Origin: Ooceraea biroi
Taxonomy: Eukaryota; Arthropoda; Insecta; Hymenoptera; Formicidae
Length of the DNA: 64,000 nucleotides
Assembly: GCF_003672135.1 (NCBI RefSeq)
Contig: NC_039515.1
Coordinates: 7,440,001 to 7,504,000 of the forward strand
Direction: 5' to 3'
Shown: positions 50,614 through 61,063 of the stretch, piece after piece
How positions within the stretch are numbered: the stretch's first letter is position 1
Layout of the letters: every line of letters starts with the position of its first letter
Position numbers and translations under genes: made by a program
Notes under the pieces: model-generated
What the model saw: only the letters and a program-made list of their open reading frames with translations
Database searches by the model: none
Told to the model about the DNA's origin: nothing

Positions 50614-51127
50614 GAAGGGAAAGAGACTGGTTAGACAGAGAAAGAAACCTCGTTTCTCGGCAATCGTTTTTGCATTCCTTACCAGTCCATTATGGCTGCA
50701 GCCGCGGCAAGCTCTCCCGGGGTTATCGCACCTCACGACACATTGTCACACAGTGTCGCAATTATGTTGCGTTGCAATATTAGAGGGAACAACGTGTGCA
50801 ATACGGTAATGACTGTTGGAGAACGTCGACACCGTTGATTCTAGGATCCTACCTCTTTGCAATCCGCGAGCTTGCACTCGCTGAACTTCAAGCTTGATTT
50901 TCTGAAATTTTTGAGGACCGCTTGCCAATCAATTTAATTAATTAGCGACGTTTACACTGTCGTAACTATATTACCTTCGGAATTAAAAACACTAATATCA
51001 GGTGTATGTAAAAGTTGGTCAGTTTTTGCTTTTTAGGTTTTCGCTTTTTAGATGCGAAATGTGCAATATAATTTAATTATCAATATCAATAATAACAATT
51101 GAAGAACATAATATAAAAATAATAACA

Positions 51128-51625
51128 TCACAGTAACTGCTGAAAATGTCCACCTGCAGCCATGATACACGCCTCAACTCTCCTTTCCATTGATTGACGT
51201 ACACGCTCAAAAATACCTGGAGTGTTACGTATTCTTTCACATCCATCTATTATGCGATTTCTGAGATCTTCTTCATTTTGAATAGGTGTAGCGTAAACTA
51301 AAGATTTAAGCTGTCCCCACAGAAAAAAATCTACTGGATTTAAGTCTGGGGATCTTGCAGGCCATAAATGGTCTTTGAGTACCTCGACCGATCCATCGAT
51401 TGGCAAACTTCCTGTTCAAAAATTGACGAACTGCTAAGCTAAAGTGGGGTGGAGCGCCATTATGCATAAACCACATTCTATTTCTGAGCATGAGTGGAAT
51501 ATCTTCCAAAGGTAGCTCATCTTCAAGAAAATGTACATACGAAGCACCGTTAAGTCTCAAGGGAAGAAAGACAGGACCAATCAAAAAGTTTTTCATTTGT
51601 TTCATTTGCAATAACACAAACTGTT
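51128..51625 (-). pseudogene. C-terminal fragment of an IS630/mariner-like DDE transposase
   Basis: Reading on the minus strand: FLIGPVFLPLRLNGASYVHF, then RNRMWFMHNGAPPHFSLAVR, then NRKFANRWIGRG. After a frameshift near 51390-51400 it continues WPARSPDLNPVDFFLWGQLK, SLVYATPIQNEEDL and ends EACIMAAGGHFQQLL with a stop at 51128. MQHDGAPxHF and SPDLNPxDFFLWG are the second and third catalytic blocks of the large insect transposase family whose N-terminus is DUF4817 (family knowledge). Here the His-Asp of the second block is His-Asn (HNGAPPHF), so a catalytic Asp is also lost. The N-terminal half is absent. The fragment starts at the edge of mariner D, so the insertion or an earlier deletion removed the rest. 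Confidence 0.82.
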
Positions 51626-51628
51626 CTA

Positions 51629-52913
51629 TTGGGTCATTAAGTATGAAACTTTACAAATAGAACATAAACTTTTGCATTTTTTGGCACATGGACATGATTT
51701 ATTTTCAATCGAAGTATGCGCCCATGTTATCTACACACTTCTGCCATTTTAGTGGTAGTTGGTCTATGCCTCTACTATAGAAGCCAGGAGTACGGGAATC
51801 GATGAAGTCGCGGAAGGCTGTTTCGACTGCCTGTTGAGAATTGAACAATTTTCCCACCAACAAGTTGTCCAAATTCCGGAAGAAGTGATAGTCGGTAGGT
51901 GATAGATCTGGTGAATATGGTGGATAACGGAGAGTTTCCAATTCCAACTCCTGTAGCTTTGCCACGGTCAGTCGTGCAGTGTGCGGTCGAGCATTATCAT
52001 GCAACAGGATTGGCATTGACCGATTGACCAATTTCGGTTGTTTAATAGCAAGTTGTTGCATCATTTCGTCCAGTTGCTTGCAATATACTTCAGCCGTTAT
52101 CGATGTACCAGGTTTCATAAAGTTGTAGTAGATAACACCTGACCTGGACCACCAAACAGTCACCATAAGCTTCTTCTGTGTAACGTTGGGTTTCGCGTGA
52201 TGTCTCGGTGGTTCATCAGCGTTCAACCACTGATGTGAGCGTTTACGATTGTCGTAGAGTATCCACTTTTCATCGCAGGTCACAATTCGATTAAAAAAAG
52301 ATTCATTTTTGTGACGGGAAAGCAAAGAAGGGGAAGCCTCTAGACGTTGCGCCTGCTGCGCATCGGTCAATTCGTGCGGGACCCATTTGTCCAACTTCTT
52401 TATCTTACCAATTGCAGCTAAATGAACAATATGGTGGGTATGGAAACATTGAATATCGATGCCAATTCACGTGTACTTTGAGATGGATCGGACTCTACTA
52501 CGGCTCTCAAGTGATCATTATCCACCTTCGTCTTTGGTCTTCCACGTGGCTCATTAGCGAGGCTGAAATCTCCATCTCTAAAGTTTTTGAACCAATTGCC
52601 CACCGTTGCTTTAGTAGTTGAACCTTCACCAAATACAGCGTTGATATTACGAGCTGTCTCCGACACTGTGGTTCCACGGCGGAACTCATATTCATAAATC
52701 ACACGAATTTTGGACTTTTCCATAGTTCTATAAAAAAGAATCGACCAATAAAACTAATGAAGATATTTGAACAAACAAATATGACATTTGAAGAGCGAAC
52801 ATACATCTATCACACTAACCTAACCTGATACTGACGTCTGGCGCCAAATTTGAGATAACAAATGTTAAAGATGGCGCTTTTACATTTGTAAAGTTTCATA
52901 CTTAATGACCCAA
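51629..52913 (-). mobile_element. Mariner element D (cecropia/Hsmar1-like), 1285 bp, nearly intact
   Basis: It is flanked by TA (51627-51628 and 52914-52915). The inverted ends are identical for about 30 bp, starting TTGGGTCATTAAGTATGAAA. It encodes one minus-strand transposase with a single visible frameshift. It is inserted into an older CAGGGTG-type element. Confidence 0.95.
51705..52723 (-). pseudogene. Mariner transposase with one frameshift (element D)
   Basis: It starts at 52723 (MEKSKIRVIYEYEFRRGTTV). The HTH part runs through DNDHLRAVVESDPSQSTREL to FNVSIPTIL, where a one-base shift near 52423-52430 breaks the frame. It resumes as HLAAIGKIKKLDKWVPHELT and is open for the remaining 229 residues: first Asp in TCDEKWILYDNR, second in LHDNARPHTA, third in YSPDLSPTDYHFF, and the end KWQKCVDNMGAYFD. 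The motifs KKLDKWVPHEL, TCDEKWILYDN and SPDLSPTDYHFF are those of the cecropia/Hsmar1 (SETMAR-type) group (family knowledge). All catalytic residues are present. It is the youngest-looking mariner here and could be a sequencing or assembly error away from intact. Confidence 0.93.
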
Positions 52914-53065
52914 TATAATAAACGAAAAGTGAACGAAAACAGTGATGTACTTTTTTTTGGAAAACAAAGCAGTTTAGGACATATGTTTATATGACCTTTT
53001 CTTCTTAAAATAAGCCAAGGAATATCCTCCTTAAGTTTGTCTACTTACTTAGGAAACACCCTGTA

Positions 53066-53817
53066 TATAATAGTATCTTTAAAAATTCAGAATTAATCTT
53101 CTTCGATTTATAAGAGCGAAAAATAAGTTGAATCGCTTGCCAATTGCCCCTGGTTAATTACTAACGTCTTGATTGGAGTACTGAGTAATATCTCCCGTTT
53201 ATCCCGAAGATTCCGATTCTTTTTCATCCGTATTGGAGATTGCGTGCTCTGACGTTCTTTGTGCATTGAGGGTCAACGATGATCTAAGCGTTCTCCGTTT
53301 TTCTTGCTTGCCTAGGAAAGAAACTCTTCTTTCTTCTGTCGACGTTATCGGCAACCGTGACCGAGTTTCTTCATCGCGCGACTTTTCCTCTCGCAACTCG
53401 ATAAGTGCAGCGACATAGTGCAACAAACGCGACGACCTTGCCCTTTTGCTCGCCACCCCGAGCACTCCGTGTCGCTTCAGGGTTCACTGGTGGTCTCCGA
53501 TAACTATTCCTGGGATCCACGGAACGGGCTTTATGTCTTCGTGAATTCAGCTTCGCGACTTGCTGTTTTACGATTACCATGATCTCATCGCAATGGTAAT
53601 GCAACATTATCATTACTTTGTCTTCCGCTCGGAAAAACACGAGCAAAACCAACGGAAATGTGAGGAATTTCAGATTATTTAATTAATTCTTTAATAAAAT
53701 GAATACGGCTGCTAATAAAATGAATTTTTGCTCGCGTTTTTCCGAGTAAAAACAAAGTAATGATAACGTTTCATTAATTTGTACGTTTCGTATTCACATA
53801 CAATTTATACCTTAACT
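53066..53817. other. Non-coding stretch
   Basis: No gene supported. ORFs at 53199-53652 overlap on both strands without a domain. Confidence 0.5.
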
Positions 53818-53947
53818 AGTACAACACAGGCGCGCGCTATTTCATTTTTCAATATTAATAATGTTTTCGAATAATAATATTCATCTATTATTTATTATAT
53901 GCACAATTATTACACTTTACCAAATTGTTAACCTCCACACGAAGACA
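53818..53947 (+). repeat. 130-bp direct repeat, left copy
   Basis: It begins AGTACAACACAGGCGCGCGC and is repeated at 54809-54938 with few differences. The pair encloses a 119-bp satellite. It lacks the TG...CA ends of an LTR. Confidence 0.85.
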
Positions 53948-54261
53948 TTTAACACGGATTTTTAAGAGTGGATTTGGCATATTGCGAAGAGTTTTCGACG
54001 ATTGAAAATCCTTTAAATTTATGCCCGGTTTCTTCATACTTCTCAATAGCTATCTTCCAGATAACTAAAAATTTCCTTTCTTCATTGAAACCTCTGATTA
54101 CGTATTTAACGGATAGCTATTCTTTATACTACTCACTTTCGACACAAAGTGTCTAGAATGTTATTATAAATTACCATATTCTCAGGTTAAAAAGGTGAAG
54201 AAAACTGATTCTACGAGATACCTTTTGGATAAAGTTATCGAGAGGTGAAGAAATTGGGCCT

Positions 54262-54805
54262 TAGAAATGAAAAAGTTCTAGCTATTAAAATTTTTTCTTT
54301 TTCCGAGGAGTTCTGAGTTGTTGATATCATTATTTTTTATATTGCCTAGAGTTCTCGACTATTGAAAATCCTTTAAATACACAAATGAAAAAGTTTTAGC
54401 TATATAAATTTTTTCTTTTTCCGAGGAGTTCTGGGGTATCTATATTATTATTTGGGATATTGCCTAGAGTTCTCGACTATTGAAAATCCTTTAAATACAC
54501 AAATGAAAAAGTTTTAGCTATATAAATTTTTTCTTTTTCCGAGGAGTTCTGGGGTATTTATATTGTTATTTGGCATATTGCCTAGAGTTCTCGATGATTT
54601 AAAATTCGTTAAAACAATAAATAAAAAAGTTCTAGCCATTAAAATTTTTTTCTTTTTCCGAGGAGTTCTGGGATATTTATATTGTTATTTGGCATATTGC
54701 CTAGAGTTCTCGATGATTTAAAATTCGTTAAAACAATAAATAAAAAAGTTCTAGCCATTAAAATTTTTTTCTTTTTCCGAGGAGTTCTGGGATATTTATA
54801 TTGTT
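54262..54805 (+). repeat. 119-bp tandem repeat array (about 4.5 units)
   Basis: Units start near 54339, 54458, 54577 and 54696 with TATTGCCTAGAGTTCTCGA and contain TTTTCCGAGGAGTTCTG. The first two full units are nearly identical to each other, and so are the last two, which points to recent pairwise duplication. A partial unit precedes (54262-54338), and a diverged single unit start lies at 53978-54008, separated by about 250 bp of unrelated sequence. Confidence 0.9.
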
Positions 54806-54808
54806 ACC

Positions 54809-54938
54809 AGTACAACACAGGCGCGCGCTATTTTAGTTTTCAATATTAATAATGTTTTCGAATAATAATATTCATCTATTATTTATTATATGCACAATTA
54901 TCACACTCAACCAAAGTGTTAACCTCCACGCGAAGACA
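54809..54938 (+). repeat. 130-bp direct repeat, right copy
   Basis: This is the partner of 53818-53947. After about 95 bp of extra sequence, similarity to the left flank resumes (ATTTAACACGG at 53948 versus 55033). Confidence 0.85.
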
Positions 54939-55950
54939 GCCGCGCGATGGTAATCTAAACTGAACATAACGCACAACGCGAATCGAGATAACCAATCAGC
55001 GTCGCGAAAAAGAAGAAACAATGATTTCGATTGATTTAACACGGCTTTTTTCAGAGTGGAATTTTTATTTCTACAGCATGTAATCGAATATCCAATATCT
55101 CATTGTTATCCCATTTTCCAATATTTTTCATTTACATTTATTTTTCGGTTTTTCATTTCCTATCTTTAGCTTTCACAGGCAAGTCATTTTGCGTGCAATT
55201 GTAAGAAAATCAGTTCCGAATTATGAAGAAGATTCAGCATCATTCCTCGCGTTACGATACGCATTTACGATACGCGTACCAGAAGCGCGTTCAAGCCGGG
55301 CCAAACAGGACTAGAAGCGGAGGGCAGTCACCGAAAATATCTCTTTGTTCGAGACATTCCTCGATATAAATTATCCGCCTTAAATGGCGGCGCAAGCGGG
55401 CAGTGCGCGATGCAACCGGTTCTCCAAAGCAAAAGGGATCCGCGGGAGGAACACAATGCGGGAGAAATCTTGCGTGCTCGATGACCAAACACGGCCTAAG
55501 TCCGACGACCACCCCTCCGGGCCTCCCTGTCTGTGTCCCCCTTCGTGAACGACGCACGTGCGTGCTCGCGCGCTTTTACAGGCCGACTCGATGCGTATAT
55601 GGCGAGACATGGTTGGTAAAGAACACGTAATGTACCGTAAAAGACGCTTTATGACTGCCGGTAGTCAGGATAGTCCCGTTTAAAGAGATAAACGTGAAAC
55701 GAGGATAACTGGAGTAATAAAATGCGCCGACCTAATCGCTGATTTTTGTAGATGCCAGATCATTATTTTATTTGGTCATTGATAATTTGATCTTGGCAGT
55801 TAATGACAGAGATAATATCTAACTATTAAGCATTCGTAGAAATAATATACTTGAATAATATTTTCTTTCTTTATTTCCACATACATAGTACATATATTTT
55901 TTATATTTTAATATTCCTGCATCTTTTATATATTTTAGTATTTTGAAAGA
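54939..55950. other. Non-coding stretch
   Basis: No gene supported. Positions about 55240-55630 are GC-richer with overlapping ORFs on both strands that lack any recognisable domain. Confidence 0.45.
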
Positions 55951-56140
55951 AATATATTTTCTCTCTTGTTCTATAAATATACGATTATTTAAATATTTTT
56001 ATAAAGATTTATTCTTTTCAGTTCTTGACATCTTCCTATATATATAAAATATATATAAAATGTCAAGAACTGAAAAGAATAAATCTTTATAAAAATATTT
56101 AAATAATCGTATATTTGTAGAACGAGAGAGAAAAAAAAAT
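55951..56140. repeat. Hairpin: 80-bp arms, 30-bp loop
   Basis: Positions 55951-56030 and 56061-56140 are inverted copies. The inner 70 bp (TGTCAAGAACTGAAAAGAAT onward) have about two mismatches. It could be a miniature transposon or a source of hairpin RNA; no target duplication is evident. Confidence 0.85.
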
Positions 56141-59100
56141 ATATATATATATTCTGGAAATTGTTTAGCACCGTTTGTACGTGACTTTCTTAAACTATAT
56201 TTATGTGGATTTGAGTTCCCTATTCACAGAAGTGAATTCTGGAGATGCTTGAATAAATAACAAATTACATTGACGTTTTCTTCCGGTAACGTTATCTGAT
56301 TGTCCGACCCTTCTTGCTGTCGTTTGCCTCTAATCAATTCTCGATAAGATAATAACACGTAGATGGATCCAAAAAATGGAGGCCACGATAAGCGAAGGCA
56401 ATAACTTTAGTGAAGCACATCTTTGCATTTCTCTCATAAGTCGGCGAAATAATGCTGACAAAAATCATTGCCACTGGTGACGTCAAAGCGCTAACGAAAA
56501 TAACGCGTTTGAATTATAATAACTGAACATGAAATTAATTAATCTTATTATAATTTTATTAAAAATATAGATCCCTTAAACAATATTTTGTCCATATCTC
56601 TTTCTATGAACAATTTTTATTTTGTAAATTTTTATGCTTACCAAGTTACATTTAAAAACAGCATTTTTCTTTGAAGATGCTTGCGGGATTTTCAGTATTA
56701 CATCAGAATATGATATCAGAGCGTATCATAAAAAATATTTCACCATGTGATTTTTTCACCCACATGCTCCCGTATCACTTTCAAACGTCAAACAGTAAAT
56801 ATCGTCATTTATACGTGCGAATAGTAATGCATGTTTTGAAGGACAGAGAATTGAAACCTTTGAAAGAGAGATGCAGATTGGATGGAGTGGGCGAGATCGA
56901 ACATCAATCGTCGTAATGACGTTCCAACGATCTCAAAGACCCTTTTGTTGAGAGCATCGGAGGTTTGCTTTCGATTCGTTCATGCTCGAAGGGACACGCG
57001 CGAATGAGCGAAATTACTCGCGTCGTTTGCACTCAACGTCGTTTTTCGTAGATCGGGATCGTCTCGATGAAATTGACTTGCGACGAATTTCGGATGCTGG
57101 GCACTCAAAACTCCGGAATCTCGCTCGTTATTATCACAGCTGAATCTTGAAGAGATATTCCATCGTCTAAATGATAATATTACGAAAAAGATAACCGTTT
57201 GGTTATCGACTGTCATCGATTTTATTGAAATTAAAGAAATACTGTATAAACGAACGTTTGATCAAATAATCAAATCGGCTAAATTATTTCGAGATTACTT
57301 CCTACTTGTCGTTTGATCATGATGCTAAAAATCTCGCAAAGGAAAAAGAAGAAAAATACCACTTTTTGGAAGCAACTCCCCACGAAACACTTACAATTGG
57401 TACATTTACCGAAAAAAATCTATAGACGAAATTCGCTCACTTGGAATAGTCGCCCTTTCTTCTCTTCTCGTCTCCGTTCTGTCTCCAGCGAAAGTCGCAG
57501 AACACAACGCGCGAGAGCATTCTTTTATTTCCCAGCGCGAAATCGGAATTCGTTCCCGCGGCGAGCACGAGGCTCCCTTCGAGCGGTTCCTCGGGAACCC
57601 CTAAAGATAGCGATACCCCGCCATGTCGGCTAACAAACTCTTTTGCGACCGTTTCGTCATCCCGAGAGACGCCTTCCGCGAAATTCACGGCGGTTTTAGT
57701 ACGCTGACGATCCGCGAAATTACATTGACACCGAAACTGGCTTATCAGTTTACTTTGCATATTTTTGCAACATTATACTCGAAATTATTATTTCAAGATT
57801 ACGAGAAAATATTATTTAGATTAGAATTAATCGAGTTATTCACAACTGCGGATTTGTGATCCAGTTATGTGTATAGAAAAATTATTTTCCCTGACAAGTC
57901 TTTCTGATAAGCCATTTTTCTACACGATATACGGTATTATTTATGTTATTAAATAATTTAGTCAAACAATAATTTAGCTCGTCCTAATTAATTCCTCAGG
58001 CCGACCACGTAAACGCCCACGCGCGTCCCGCATACGTTCCGCATGTAAGCAGGATATTTATGCATAATATTATCCGCATTTACGTTTTGCGTGAATACCA
58101 TAATATAAGCTTTGTAAACTATATGCAACTATACTCTCTCCCGATTCTATGGCGTGTAATTTGCCATTTACGGCCACGCACGTAACGATCTAGAAAGAAT
58201 GTTGAATGCTGCAAATGACTAGCTGCGTGGTAGCGTGGCTTGACACGAGAGAATAACCGTTTACGTCTCGCGAGTTTCCGTTGATTTATGATCTTTCACC
58301 TCTTTATCGGACCTCGTGCATTCTCTTCTAAAGCTAAAAAAGCTATATCCGCAATCTCCACATTATTCTTTCCGCGAAACAAATCGACAAAGTTGCGAGT
58401 TAGTTCCCAGAAGGCTGGAAGCACGGTATTCATCGGATTTTCATTTGCCAGTTGATTAATCGGCAAGAAAATTTTTTGCACTAACGAGTAACGTTCAAGA
58501 ACACTTCCTGTTAACTGCTTCAGTCGATAAAAACCAATATTATTGAACGCGAAATTTAAAAAATTCAGAAATTTGAAATTAAGAGTTGAGCGTTAATATT
58601 AAGATGTTACTCTTATTATCCAATCAACCTGTAATATTTATTTACGTCAATGTATCTTTATCGGGCTGCATTTCGTGAAAATACTTTGGAGAATGTCTCG
58701 CGTTCCGTGAGATATCGTGTTAAATTTTTTTCCAACGCCGCTGTTTTTAGCCGATATGTTATATAGACGAATCGATAGGTAAGCGCAAATAAACGTATTT
58801 GTCTACGTGCATTCCGATATTACACTGTGCGCGCGGGCTTTATTCTCGTTACGATAACGAACTCGTGTAGCGAAATGGTTTTTCGTTCTGGCTCACCTTT
58901 CGTGCTCATTAGAAGCGTGAAAAAAGGAAGAGTAAATTTTGCTGCGGTACCTATCGGCTTTGCGATTCAATAAATCATCCTGCTAGCCAACGAGTCAATT
59001 GCGCGAGAGAAAGCGAGGGAGAGGGGGAGGGAGTTATCGTACCGTGATAATCGCTGCATGCACGATCTGATATTGCATACTTGCTCAACTATTTCTCATT

Positions 59101-59540
59101 AGGGCCGGTTAGACCAATCACGGTGCGATATGTATAAAGTAATAGCGAGTCGCACGTCGGCACGAGAACGTAAGGTGGTTGCAAACTCGCGAATATGTTC
59201 CTTATCTCACGATAACATCTCTCAATTTGCAGTACATTTTGATAATGAATTAGCGACGTATAAGATTCAGAGTTCTTGGATCTGCGCGAAATGATAGTCT
59301 TGTTTCGCAGTTTCTTGGCAATACGTTTTCTGCTTTCGTTCAGTAATATATAAATATTGTGCAAAAATAACTTTAGTTTAGAATAAAAACTATGTTTGTT
59401 TTTGTAACATTATTTTTAATATATGTTTTATTTTAATTACTGTGTAATTGTTCCTTTCTCTGCTTCTCTCTATTTATTATTATTATTGTTGATATAATTT
59501 TTAATTTTATGATATTAACTAATTTCTTTTTTTGTTACAG
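56141..59540. other. Non-coding stretch, probably upstream intron of the MMP gene
   Basis: No exon recognised. Because the next exon starts in the middle of a propeptide in phase 0, this region must be intronic at least near its right end. A CpG-rich piece lies at 57430-57720, whose ORFs have no domain. Confidence 0.5.
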
Positions 59541-59642
59541 CAAAACTATCTCATGAAATTCGGCTACTTACCTCAGACAGGTTTCGAGACAGGAAATCTA
59601 CGAACAGAGGACCAGCTCAGAGATGCAATAAAAGATTTGCAG
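59541..59642 (+). CDS. Matrix metalloproteinase, internal exon (propeptide, first part)
   Basis: This 102-bp exon has phase 0 at both ends, is preceded by a T-rich tract ending TTTGTTACAG and is followed by GTGAAT. It encodes QNYLMKFGYLPQTGFETGNL, then RTEDQLRDAIKDLQ. The pattern YL..FGYLP, R..DQL.DAI..LQ is the peptidoglycan-binding-like helix bundle at the start of MMP zymogens, which packs against the catalytic domain and keeps it inactive. MMPs are secreted or membrane-bound zinc endopeptidases that cut extracellular matrix and basement membrane; in insects they act in tissue remodelling, tracheal growth and metamorphosis (family knowledge). The signal-peptide exon upstream is not visible. 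Whether it is the Mmp1 or Mmp2 type cannot be told from the propeptide alone. Confidence 0.9.
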
Positions 59643-60893
59643 GTGAATAAAATTTACAAAATACAGGGGAACAGAACATTTAAAAAAAAGTTAAATACTT
59701 TTTGAGAAATAATATTCTCAACTTTATTTTTTAAAAATATTTTCAAATTTTCTATTATTGTTGTTTTTGCATATACAATTAAAAGATTTTAATTACATAA
59801 ACTTCATTTTTCAATTAATAAAATGCGTTTCAAATACCCACATCGATTCTTCTCGATATAATTTCCAACGATTCAACGATATTATTAAACATTTTCAATA
59901 GTAACTTGATTATTAGGATTGATAGGATATATTCTTAAACAAGATACGTGCACACGGTGCATTTGATGGAGTCAAGCAGATTTCTTTATTCCACGGGGAT
60001 GCTATTATATTAACATTTATCTCGAAACGCGATCCAGTCGGTGAATGTTTGGTGGAAGCTGCCGTGTGCGAATCGATGGAAATCCGGTCGAGAGGAAATG
60101 GGAAAATGGGGCAAACGTCCTGAGGGGTTTCATTGAACGAAATGTCGACGAAAATATCTTCTCAATTCTCATGTAAATCTTCATCGAGCGAACGCGCGCG
60201 GCATTCTTACCGCGTTTTCGTCGCGAAGGGTTGCATTCTTAACCAATGTCTGGAGGAAGGAAGTAAACGAGTAAAGAAAGGAGGCGAGAGGTAAAGGTGG
60301 GAAGGGAATGGTCGATCGAAGAGATCAAATTCAAACGCAAAATGAAACGCAACGGAATGCCTCGGACATTCTAATCTCGAGTCCGGAGCTCTTTTGTTCA
60401 TAAAATACATCTCGATGGTTTTATCAATATACACGTTTGTCAGATTTTGAACGGGTTTCTGGTCGAATTGCTTGAAACGTTCATCCGTGCGTTCGGAGAG
60501 GGAAAAACGGATCCTCGTTGATTGAAGGAACCAGTTATATTCCTGGAAAAAACTATTTAAACGATCTACTGCTGTGTTCGGACTCGTTTGTAACAGTGAG
60601 ATACATAATGTTTCGGTTTTATCCTTTTACATTTCGATACCTTCGTGTATAACTAGTTTACGTTTTAAAATACGGTTTTTCGTGAAAAATTTTATACGAT
60701 GATATTTGATTTCCTGTAGTCCTGCAAAAAAGAACAAAATTTACGTAGAAAACGAAGAGGGATTACCCCACATATCAAACTCGAATCGAAAATCTTTCAT
60801 CTGTTACTTTTTTGTTTATTGCATAGGTTTTTAATTTAATTAAACTTTTCAACTTGCGATGCTTCTTTAAATTTAATTCTGTGCTCTTGTCAG
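59643..60893 (+). other. MMP intron (1251 bp)
   Basis: It starts GTGAAT and ends with a pyrimidine-rich tract and TTGTCAG. It joins two phase-0 boundaries. No other feature is recognised inside; the minus-strand ORF at 60207-60434 has no domain. Confidence 0.85.
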
Positions 60894-61063
60894 AAATTCG
60901 GCGGTATCCCCGTGACAGGCGAGATCGATGAAGCGACAAAGAAGTTGATGAAGGCCAGAAGATGCGGATTACCGGACCAGCCGGATCCCAGATTCGCCAA
61001 GACGAGGCATAAACGTTTCACGATTCACGGACAGCAATGGCCGTATCGAAACCTCACCTGGAG
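60894..61063 (+). CDS. Matrix metalloproteinase, internal exon (cysteine switch and furin site)
   Basis: This 170-bp exon is followed by the strong donor GTAAGT and leaves phase 2. It encodes KFGGIPVTGEIDEATKKLMK, then ARRCGLPDQPDPRFAKTRHK, then RFTIHGQQWPYRNLTW. FGxxPVTGEIDxAT completes the propeptide bundle. ARRCGLPD is the cysteine switch (consensus PRCGxPD, here with Arg for the first Pro) whose Cys ligates the catalytic zinc. RHKR fits the furin consensus RX(K/R)R and marks where the propeptide is removed. FTIHGQQWPYRNLTW is the first strand of the catalytic domain. The zinc site HExGHxxGxxH, and any hemopexin or membrane-anchor exon, are not in the remaining 2.9 kb and must lie beyond. 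The furin site suggests intracellular activation, as in membrane-type MMPs. Confidence 0.93.

Larger units (their letters stand above)
49663..50997. other. Non-coding stretch with microsatellites
   Basis: No gene supported. AT-rich, with the CA and GA microsatellites listed separately. Confidence 0.5.
50998..53063 (-). mobile_element. Degraded CAGGGTG-type element interrupted by a mariner
   Basis: The 5' terminus is at 53063 on the minus strand (CAGGGTGTTTCCTAAGTAAG, next to TA 53064-53065). About 150 bp later it is interrupted by mariner D (51629-52913), beyond which the C-terminal part of a DDE transposase follows in the same orientation. The other end near 50998 (TATCAGGTGT) is only a weak match, so that boundary is tentative. 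Confidence 0.5.

Noticed and set aside
53818..54938. LTR retrotransposon interpretation of the 130-bp direct repeats
   Set aside because: No TG...CA ends, primer-binding site, polypurine tract or coding sequence; the interior is a satellite.
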